NCBI GenBank assembly: GCA_024236075.1
Contig: JACKLE010000015.1
Span: forward strand, 1-35,045
Length of the DNA: 35,045 nucleotides
Direction of reading: 5' to 3'
Origin: Alphaproteobacteria bacterium
Lineage (GTDB): Bacteria > Pseudomonadota > Alphaproteobacteria > JACAEB01
Part shown: piece by piece, positions 7,818 to 14,630 of the stretch
How positions within the stretch are numbered: position 1 is the first letter of the stretch
Layout: every line of letters starts with the position of its first letter
The notes under the pieces: generated by a model
Database searches by the model: none
What the model saw: only the letters and a program-made list of their open reading frames with translations
Told to the model about the DNA's origin: nothing
Position numbers and translations under genes: made by a program

Positions 7818-10800
7818 GCCTGTCCCTCCTCGCGCGCCGGCAGGCCCGGCGCCCCCGCACGGCCTCCCCTCGCCTCGTAGAACGCATTTTGCCGGGAATC
7901 CGGGCCGAGAGCGAGGCCGCCTGCCGCGAGCGCCGCCGCCATGGCCTCGACCGCCGGAGCGAAGGCGTGGCGCCCCCTCGCGAAGGCCAGCGCCGCCTCC
8001 GACATGGCGCTCCAGGCCGCGTCGTCCTCCATCAGCCGATCCACCGCCCCGATCCACTCCTCGACGCTCTCGGCCACGATAGCCTCGTGACCGGCCGTGA
8101 ACGGAATGCCCTCGGCGGCCAATGGCGAGACGACCTGCGGCAGGCCGCGCGCCATGGCGTCGAGCACCTTGCCCTTGACGCCCGCCCCGCTGACCAGCGG
8201 AGCGACGAGGAGCCGCCGGGCGGCCAGTGCGGACCCCAGATCGGCCTGCCAGCCCATGGCGCGCACGCCCTCGACCGGCTCCCCGGAAAGCGCCCCGTCG
8301 CTTCCCGCGCCATAAAGGTAGAGCACCAGATTCGGACGGCGCTCGCGCAAGCGCGGCAGAATCTTTCCTGTGAAGAAGGCGATCGCGGAGCGGTTGGGCT
8401 CGTGGGCGAAGCTCCCCACGAAGGCGAGGCCGTCCCGGCCTCCAGGCGCGGGCGGCCGCGCCGCGGGCTCCAGGACCCACGGCGTGAGCGCGACCGGAGG
8501 CAGGGGCGCGCCGCTCGCCAGAAGCGCGTCGCGCTCGGCTGTCGAGTAGGTGAGCACGACATCGACCTCGCCCATGAGGGCAAGCTCCTCGGCCCGCAGC
8601 GTCTCGGCGGCGGCGGCGCGCGCGGCATCGCCCAGAACCGCCGCCTCCCGCGCCTCGCGCAGGAAATGAAGGTCGGCGCAATTGAAGGCGATGCGGGCCT
8701 TGGGCGCATGGCGGCGAACCAGAGGCACGACGGCGCGCGCCGTCCCGAGGCGGTGGATGTAGACGAGATCGAACGCGGCGGCGTGCTCCTCGACATAGGC
8801 CTCGAGGCTCTCCGCGAAGGGGCGATGCACCGTCCCGATCCCCGCCCGCTCCAATTCGTCCGTGTACCGCCCGCGATAGGCCATGCGGGCCGTCGCCAGC
8901 CTCACGCGGAATCCGAGCGCCTGAAGAAGGCGCATCTCCTGCGCGATGGCATAGCTGCCGGCATCGGCGTCGGGACGCGGCACGTCGTGGTCGAGGACGA
9001 GGCAGGCGGGCCCGCTCGCGGCGCATGCAGGCGCGCGCGGACCCTCCGCGACCGCCATCGGCCGCGTGCGCAGGACCTCGGCGAGGGGCACGCAAAGCAA
9101 GGACGCGCCCGACCGCCGCGCCTCGTCGCCGACCGCCCGCCACAATGCCTCGCCGGACTTTTTGGCATGCGGCGCGAGCCAGCTCGCGAGCTCGGCGCGC
9201 CGCGCGAGAACGAGGCCCGGCCGCACCCCGTCGACAGGCGCGACGGCCCGCAGCGCCGGGTCGAAGCGGCTCGCCTCGAAGGCGCGGGGCGACAGCCGCC
9301 CTTTGGCGTCCCTGCCGAGCCCGCGCGACACGACGCGCCCATGCGGCGCGACCGTCGCGGCCGCGACGAGCCCCGCCTCGGGGAAGCGCCGCAGCGCGTC
9401 GCGCAGCTCGCCCTGCCAGCCCTCGAGCGGAATGCAGCCCGGCGCGAGGATCGCAACGAGATCTGTGGGCGCCTCCGCGAGCGCCGCAGCGAGCGCCGCT
9501 CCTTCCTCCTCGACCTCGGTCAGGCTCGCGGCGCCTTCGAGGCGGGCCACCGTGGCCGCGCGCTCTTCGTCCGTGCCGGGACCGACGAGGATCGCCGAAA
9601 TATCGGGCGCAGCCTTCGCGGCCACGGCGCGCTCCTCGGACAGCGCCGGCCGCTCCAGACGCGCAGGCCGGCAGGGAAAGGCGGGCTCGTCGAGATCGGC
9701 TGCCGCATAGGGCTTCAGCGCCGCTTCGGCCTCCCAAAGGAGCGCCCCGCTCTCGGCATCGCGCAGCGCGACGGCGTGCCGCTCCCCGTCGCAATGCCGA
9801 GCGGGCAGCGCGATGTCGAAGGCGCAGGAGCCGCGCGGGCTCGGGCGGTCCGCGAAGGCCCGCGCGCACCAGAGGAGGTCGATCTCGAGATCGAGAAGAA
9901 GGGGCACGATCTCCCCGTCCGCGCGAGCGAGCGCCGTTCCGGCGACGCGCAGGCCATCGACGGGATCGACGAGGACATCCGCCCGAGGGGCCGGCGGCAG
10001 GACCAGCGTCGTCGACGCCCGACCCGCGCCGCCCGGCCAGTCGAGCGAGACCTCGACCGGGCGGGCACGGTCGGAAAACTCCGACAGATCGAAGGCGACG
10101 GGGCGCCCCCGTCCCTCGGCGAGAAGGTCGGCGAGCGCGGGCCCGCCGGTCGGGAGGGAGAGCACCGGCACGAGCCTTTCGTCCGTGCCCGCATAAAAGC
10201 TCGGTCGCGCGAAGAAGAGAAAGCTGTCCGTCCCCTCCAGCGTCGGCCCCTTCGCGAGCGCGACCTCCGCAAGGCGCGCTCCCGCCGGCGCCTCCGCGCG
10301 CAGCACGACGCGGTCGTAGTGGCCGAGCCAGCGCCCGCCCGGCCGGCCGGGCGCGATCGCCAGCACGGCTTCGCCGAGCGGCCGGCCCGCGCCGTCGAGC
10401 CAGCCGATATGAAGCGCGCCCTCGCAGCGATGGAGCCCGATATGGACCGCCAGGACATAGGACCGGCCCGCGACGACCGGAACGGGACCGCAGGCGAGCC
10501 GGCGCGCCGCGCGATGCTCCCCGGGAGGCGCGCCCTCGGCGCTCTCGCCCACATAGCCTGTGTGGCCGTGCGCGAGTTGCCAATCCCGCGAGAGGTCCTG
10601 CCCAACCGCGATCGAGGGAGCGACCGCGGCGAGGCGCCAGTCCCCGAGGCCCTCCTCGAGGTGCCCGTCGGCAAGAAGATTGATCGCCGGGTACGGCGCC
10701 GGCATCGGGCGGGCGAGGACGTCCCTCGTTCCGTCCGAGATTCGCGCCCGGCGATCGCGAAGACGCGCGTGGCCCGGCAGGAAGAAATAAGCCCGGCCCG

Positions 10801-10915
10801 CGTCGAGGCCGAGAAAGCGAGGCCGCTCGAGGCCGGCATGAACGCGCGTGAGAACCCCGCGCGCGGTCGCGAGGAGGCGCCGCGCCCGGGAACCGCGCAT
10901 CTTTGTCTCGCTCAT
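7814..10915 (-). CDS. Multi-domain glycosyltransferase (CBM-like, beta domain, GT2-like, GT4)
   Basis: This 1033-residue protein reads as at least four modules. Residues ~75-255 resemble a jelly-roll carbohydrate-binding domain (NLLADGHLEEGLGDWRL opening). Residues ~318-405 form a beta-rich module resembling one in the divergent dioxygenase gene. Residues ~430-630 look like a degenerate GT2 domain: LAPGCIPLEGW near 487 sits where active enzymes have LDDDTxPxxGW. Residues ~637-1000 are a GT4-type GT-B domain: LDHDVPRPDADAGS entry, FVGSFAHEPNRSAI near 828, and LVSGAGVKGKVLDAMARGLP near 907. The ATG at 10915 is preceded almost directly by GGGAGGA, an unusually tight spacing; ATG 10900 is the alternative. 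It heads the minus-strand operon, divergent from the dioxygenase gene. It probably builds a surface glycan in the cytoplasm, with catalysis by the C-terminal domain only. Confidence 0.87.
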   Translation of the reverse strand: MSETKMRGSRARRLLATARGVLTRVHAGLERPRFLGLDAGRAYFFLPGHARLRDRRARISDGTRDVLARPMPAPYPAINLLADGHLEEGLGDWRLAAVAPSIAVGQDLSRDWQLAHGHTGYVGESAEGAPPGEHRAARRLACGPVPVVAGRSYVLAVHIGLHRCEGALHIGWLDGAGRPLGEAVLAIAPGRPGGRWLGHYDRVVLRAEAPAGARLAEVALAKGPTLEGTDSFLFFARPSFYAGTDERLVPVLSLPTGGPALADLLAEGRGRPVAFDLSEFSDRARPVEVSLDWPGGAGRASTTLVLPPAPRADVLVDPVDGLRVAGTALARADGEIVPLLLDLEIDLLWCARAFADRPSPRGSCAFDIALPARHCDGERHAVALRDAESGALLWEAEAALKPYAAADLDEPAFPCRPARLERPALSEERAVAAKAAPDISAILVGPGTDEERAATVARLEGAASLTEVEEEGAALAAALAEAPTDLVAILAPGCIPLEGWQGELRDALRRFPEAGLVAAATVAPHGRVVSRGLGRDAKGRLSPRAFEASRFDPALRAVAPVDGVRPGLVLARRAELASWLAPHAKKSGEALWRAVGDEARRSGASLLCVPLAEVLRTRPMAVAEGPRAPACAASGPACLVLDHDVPRPDADAGSYAIAQEMRLLQALGFRVRLATARMAYRGRYTDELERAGIGTVHRPFAESLEAYVEEHAAAFDLVYIHRLGTARAVVPLVRRHAPKARIAFNCADLHFLREAREAAVLGDAARAAAAETLRAEELALMGEVDVVLTYSTAERDALLASGAPLPPVALTPWVLEPAARPPAPGGRDGLAFVGSFAHEPNRSAIAFFTGKILPRLRERRPNLVLYLYGAGSDGALSGEPVEGVRAMGWQADLGSALAARRLLVAPLVSGAGVKGKVLDAMARGLPQVVSPLAAEGIPFTAGHEAIVAESVEEWIGAVDRLMEDDAAWSAMSEAALAFARGRHAFAPAVEAMAAALAAGGLALGPDSRQNAFYEARGGRAGAPGLPAREEGQA

Positions 10916-10963
10916 TCCTCCCGAATAGTTGGCGCCCGCCGCCAGTTCAAGCTCCCCTCAGGC

Positions 10964-10992
10964 TTGCCAGGGCAGACGACACACGGAATAGT
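10964..10992 (+). promoter_or_regulatory. Candidate promoter for the dioxygenase/NRPS-like cassette
   Basis: TTGCCA (10964-10969) and AATAGT (10987-10992) are separated by 17 bases, matching 5/6 and 4/6 of the sigma-70 hexamers. They lie in the 143-base divergent gap, about 66 bases before the ATG at 11059. The gap must also hold the promoter for the minus-strand glycosyltransferase operon, which I could not place. Confidence 0.4.
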
Positions 10993-11058
10993 CGCGCCGA
11001 CCCAGCCCGAAGCTCAGCCACGGCCCACGGACCGTGCTCCGGACCTTGCAGTGGCGCG

Positions 11059-13404
11059 ATGCGGCAATTTTCGATCGGAGAGCTCGGCTCGGCCCTCGCC
11101 TATTTCGAGAGCGAGGGCTATGTCGTCTTCCGAGGCCTCGTGCCGCGCGACCTCCTCGCCCGATTCTGGGACGAGGTCGAACGGGCCCGCCGCGACGAGG
11201 GCGAGCTGCTCTTCGGCGGCGCGGAAGGCGTGAAGCCCGGCCGCGAGACGGACCTGACGCGCGCGCCCCTGCCCCGCATCGTCGACATCCAAAGCTTCTC
11301 GGGCGCGGCGCACGACGTCGCCCTGGCGCCCGGCATCGCCGCCTACCTGCGCAAGCTCTACGGGACGGCGCCGACCTGCATCCAGACGCTGACCTACGTC
11401 CATTCGAGCCAGCAGGCCGAGCACTCCGACCTCCATCTCGTGTCGCCGCCCTATGTCGGCGAATACGACCGCGCGAGCCTCGCGGCGGCCTGGATCGCCA
11501 TCGAGCCGGCGACGTCCGAGAACGGTCCGCTCATCGTCTATCCGCGCTCGCATCGCATCCCGAAAAAGCGGCTGGCGGAGGACTTCGCCGGCGATTACGC
11601 CGCCTACGTCGCTCATCTGCGAACGCTCTGCGCACGGCATGGCATCGAGGGCGAGGTCTTTCTCGCCGAGCCCGGCGACGTGCTCTTCTGGCACGGCGAT
11701 CTCATCCATGCGGGAAGTAGCATCGCCGACGCGGAGCGCATGCCGACGCGCGCCTCGCTCGTGTGCCACTACGCGCGCCTGCCCGAGAACGCCTCGAGCG
11801 GCGATCCCGGCTGGCGGGTGGCGCGCTATGCCGACGGCGCGATCTTCCACCGCGCGCCGGGCGGGCGCGTGCCCAAGCCCGCGGCGCTCGCGCGCGCGCC
11901 GCGCTATCGCTTCCCGCTGGGAAGCCGCCGCCCCGCCCGACCGCTGGCGGAGGCCGTCCGCCCCGCGCGCACGGAGGCCGCGATCGGCCTTTCGCCCGAG
12001 GGGCGCCTCGAGGGCATCGTCCTCGACGGCGAGGAACCGCTGAAGCCCGTGCGCGTCGACATCGCGATCGACGGAACGCCGTTCCGCAGCGAGCTTTGCG
12101 TCGGGCTCGTCGACCGCTCGGCGCTCGAAGCCCTGGGCCCGCATGCGGCCGGGCGGATAAGGGCCGCGATCGGCGAGACGCGCGTGCTCGCCGCGGCCTT
12201 TAGCTTCGACATCCCGGACTATGTGCCGCGCAACGGCGTCCTCTCGATCCTCGTGCGCCGATGCGGCACCGAAGAGGTGCTCTTCGCCGAGCGGTTCGAC
12301 GCGGGTTCGCAAGCCCGCCGCATCCTCGGCGCGGCGCTGTCCGAGCCGCTTGTCAAGTTCCGCCCCGGCGCCATCGGGGCGGACGAGATCACCGTATACG
12401 GACAATATATCGGCCGCGGCGAGCCCGAATGCGCGGTCGACGGCGCAAGCCTCGCCGCCTTCCACGCCGAAGCGGTCGACGGGGCGCCGGAGCTGGCCTA
12501 TGCGCCGGAGGGAACCGCGTGCCGGCAGTTCACCGCGCGTCTTGAGGATTTCGCGACGGGCCGAGTGGCCCGGCTCGCGGTGCGCCCTCGAGGAGCGCCC
12601 GATGGCGCGGCAGCCGGCGGCGCCTTCCATGTGCCGCCCGACGCCGAAGCGGTCTTCGCGCGCTGGGCCGTGCCGGGCGCCGACGCGATCGACCGCGTCG
12701 CGCGCACGCGCGAGCCGTCCGACTATTTCCTCGGCGGCTACCAGAGCTTTCGCGTCCTCGTCGACGTCCTCGCGGGCGCGGCCGGCCGGGCGATCGAACC
12801 GGGTACCGCGATCCTCGATTTCGGCTGCGGCGTCGGCCGCCTCGCCCAGCACCTTCTTTATTGGACCGACGCCAGGGTGACGGGCCTCGACATCGATCCC
12901 TCGGCCATCGCCTGGATGGAAGCGCACATGCCGCGAGGCGTCTGGCGGCGCGCGCCACTCGATCCGCCAACGGAGCTTTCGGCGGAAAGCTTCGACGTCG
13001 CGGTGGCCATTTCGGTCTTCACGCACCTCGCCGAGCGCGACCAGCTCGCCTGGCTCGCCGAGCTGTGGCGCCTCCTGAAGCCCGGAGGCCATCTCGTCGC
13101 GACCGTTGCTTCGGTCCGCGGGGCGCTCGTGCGCCCCCATCCGGTGCAGGCGGTCCTGAGGCTGGCGCGGACCGGCATCGACGACGGCGCGATCGGCACG
13201 GCGCTCGCCGATGTGCTACCGGCCGAGCGGGCGGATTACTACCGCGAGACCATGCAGAGCGCGGCCTACGTCGCCGCCCGGTGGTCCCCGTGGTTTCGCC
13301 TCCTCGGCGTCTACGAAGGAAGCCATTTCGGGCTTCAGGACCATCTGGTGCTCGAGCGCCGGCCGGATGCTCCCGAGCCGCCGCGGATTCTGCGGCTCCC
13401 CTGA
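11059..13404 (+). CDS. PhyH-like dioxygenase / methyltransferase fusion protein
   Basis: This 781-residue fusion begins with a phytanoyl-CoA dioxygenase-type Fe(II)/2-oxoglutarate domain (about 1-290). The iron triad is His122-x-Asp124 in AEHSDLH plus His217 in FWHGDLIHAG. Arg231 is a candidate 2-oxoglutarate ligand. Residues ~310-420 form a beta-rich module (EGRLEGIVLDGEEPL...) similar in pattern to one in the divergent glycosyltransferase. Residues ~540-770 are a class I methyltransferase with ILDFGCGVGRLAQ (about 585-597), VTGLDIDPSAI and LKPGGHLVATV. ATG 11059 is chosen because the PhyH domain starts immediately; the frame is open back to 10903 without support. It could hydroxylate and methylate the same substrate in sequence. 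The substrate, sugar or carrier-bound acyl group, is unknown. Confidence 0.85.
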   Translation: MRQFSIGELGSALAYFESEGYVVFRGLVPRDLLARFWDEVERARRDEGELLFGGAEGVKPGRETDLTRAPLPRIVDIQSFSGAAHDVALAPGIAAYLRKLYGTAPTCIQTLTYVHSSQQAEHSDLHLVSPPYVGEYDRASLAAAWIAIEPATSENGPLIVYPRSHRIPKKRLAEDFAGDYAAYVAHLRTLCARHGIEGEVFLAEPGDVLFWHGDLIHAGSSIADAERMPTRASLVCHYARLPENASSGDPGWRVARYADGAIFHRAPGGRVPKPAALARAPRYRFPLGSRRPARPLAEAVRPARTEAAIGLSPEGRLEGIVLDGEEPLKPVRVDIAIDGTPFRSELCVGLVDRSALEALGPHAAGRIRAAIGETRVLAAAFSFDIPDYVPRNGVLSILVRRCGTEEVLFAERFDAGSQARRILGAALSEPLVKFRPGAIGADEITVYGQYIGRGEPECAVDGASLAAFHAEAVDGAPELAYAPEGTACRQFTARLEDFATGRVARLAVRPRGAPDGAAAGGAFHVPPDAEAVFARWAVPGADAIDRVARTREPSDYFLGGYQSFRVLVDVLAGAAGRAIEPGTAILDFGCGVGRLAQHLLYWTDARVTGLDIDPSAIAWMEAHMPRGVWRRAPLDPPTELSAESFDVAVAISVFTHLAERDQLAWLAELWRLLKPGGHLVATVASVRGALVRPHPVQAVLRLARTGIDDGAIGTALADVLPAERADYYRETMQSAAYVAARWSPWFRLLGVYEGSHFGLQDHLVLERRPDAPEPPRILRLP

Positions 13405-13688
13405 GACTGCGGGCCCGCCCGACCGGCGGTCTCGACAGCGAGGGCCTCTGTGATAAAGTTTTCACAATGGCGCTTCCGCCACGCATTCGCGTCTGGCGCT
13501 GTTGCAGTTCACGTGCGCCGGCGGGAGCAGTCCGCGCTCGAGCCGGATAGTCGCACGATGTCGTGTGAACGTGGAACTTCGCTCCAGAGCGGACGGTGTG
13601 GGGCAGCGTAAGGGCGGCAAGCAGGAATCGCACGCGATCCGGGTTCGTCGCCGCCTGCTGTGGGTGGATTCGGGGTGGGGACTTCCGC
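13405..13688. other. Gap before the TauD-like gene
   Basis: About 190-284 bases, depending on the start of the next gene. Composition is less codon-like than around it. It contains a palindromic operator-like site at 13449-13466, a candidate promoter over it, and a smaller inverted repeat CACGATGTCGTG at 13553-13564. I see no convincing small gene. The length suggests that the last two genes of the cassette are regulated apart from the first. Confidence 0.5.
13432..13466 (+). promoter_or_regulatory. Candidate promoter with palindromic operator
   Basis: TGTGATAAAGTTTTCACA at 13449-13466 is a TGTGA-N8-TCACA dyad in which 14 of 18 positions are symmetric. It overlaps TAAAGT (13454-13459), a possible -10, set 16 bases after TCGACA (13432-13437), a possible -35. 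Dyads of this kind are bound by CRP/FNR-type or GntR-type regulators, but the 8-base spacer differs from the 6-base spacer of E. coli CRP sites. Overlap with the -10 would suit repression. The regulator is not in the window. Confidence 0.42.
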
Positions 13689-14630
13689 GTGTGTGGGCAC
13701 ACTGCACTGCCGCATGTCATTTGCCATGAGATCGCCGGCGCCTCGGCGGACGAGCTGAGGGTCTGGCTTCTCGGCCATGGCGCGCTTGTCGAGGGCACGC
13801 TCGGCGCGGGCGGCGCCATCCTCATTCGCGGCGCGGATATCGGCTCGCCCGACGCCTTTCGCACCGTCTGCACGGCGCTGACGCCGGAGCTGCGCTCCTA
13901 TGCCGGGGGCGGCTCGCCGCGCACCCATGTCGGCGGCGGCATCTACACCTCGACCGAATATGCCGCGCGCGCGTCGATCCCCCTGCACATCGAGGCCTCG
14001 TACCTGCCCCGGATGCCGAGCCGGGTCTGGTTCTACTGCGAGACGCCCCCCGAGGAGGGCGGCGAGACACCGCTCGGCGACATGAGCCTCATCGCCGCGC
14101 GGCTCGATCCCGTTCACCTGGAGCGCTGGCGCTCGGCGGGCGTCCTCTACGTCACCAATCTCCATGGCGGCCAGGGCTTCGGTCGCTCCTGGATGGACAC
14201 CTACGAAACGAGCGATCGCGCGGTCGTGGAGCACCATCTCGCGGCTCACGGCGCGAGCTTCCGCTGGAAGGCCGATGGCGGGCTCCGCGTCGAGCTGCGC
14301 GCGCCAGCGACGCGGCGCCACCCGCGAACCGGCCAGGAGGTCTGGGTGAACCAGGCCATCAACTGGCACCCCTATCACCTCGGCGCGCAATCCTTCGCCG
14401 CGCTCGAGCAGGCCTTCGGCGATATCGGCAATTTCCCGAAATCCGCCTTCTTCGGCGACGGAACGCCCATCTCGCGCGAGCAGTTCGCCGAGATCGCCCA
14501 GGCCCTCGACACGGTCGAGACGACGTTCGAGTGGCAGGCGGACGACATCCTTCTGGTCGACAACGAGCGCGTCGCCCATGGGCGCAGACCCTATCGAGGC
14601 GCACGGTCCATCTATGTCGCCCTGTCGTAA
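13689..14630 (+). CDS. TauD/SyrP-like Fe(II)/2-oxoglutarate oxygenase
   Basis: This oxygenase of about 313 residues belongs to the TauD/TfdA superfamily, in the branch that includes SyrP-like and clavaminate synthase-like enzymes acting on free or carrier-bound acids. Counting from the GTG at 13689, His100-x-Glu102 in PLHIEASY and His297 in ERVAHGRRPYRG form the iron triad. Glu replaces the commoner Asp. FYCETPPEEGGETPLGDM follows as in SyrP-like proteins. The start is uncertain: GTG 13596 and GTG 13689 are both in frame, and the second follows a G-rich GGGGTGGGG stretch and removes an unlikely Arg/Cys-rich leader. Its TAA overlaps the ATG of the adenylation protein (TAATG), so the two are coupled. 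Hydroxylation of the acid held by that protein's carrier domain is the inferred role. Confidence 0.85.
   Translation: MCGHTALPHVICHEIAGASADELRVWLLGHGALVEGTLGAGGAILIRGADIGSPDAFRTVCTALTPELRSYAGGGSPRTHVGGGIYTSTEYAARASIPLHIEASYLPRMPSRVWFYCETPPEEGGETPLGDMSLIAARLDPVHLERWRSAGVLYVTNLHGGQGFGRSWMDTYETSDRAVVEHHLAAHGASFRWKADGGLRVELRAPATRRHPRTGQEVWVNQAINWHPYHLGAQSFAALEQAFGDIGNFPKSAFFGDGTPISREQFAEIAQALDTVETTFEWQADDILLVDNERVAHGRRPYRGARSIYVALS

Noticed and set aside
7818..10583. Upstream extension of the 239-residue coiled-coil protein to about 1161 residues
   Set aside because: The extra part is Arg/Ala/Gly-rich and overlaps the glycosyltransferase in another frame; a strong AGGAGG marks the GTG at 7817.
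7889..11233. Very long open frame on the plus strand opposite the 1033-residue glycosyltransferase
   Set aside because: Its translation is Arg/Gly/Pro-rich with no domain; it is the usual antisense shadow of a GC-rich gene.
11014..13140. Long minus-strand open frame opposite the PhyH-methyltransferase gene
   Set aside because: Shadow composition; the plus strand carries clear iron ligands and a SAM motif.
13468..13688. Possible small genes between the PhyH fusion and the oxygenase
   Set aside because: Short frames there lack ribosome sites, domains or codon bias.
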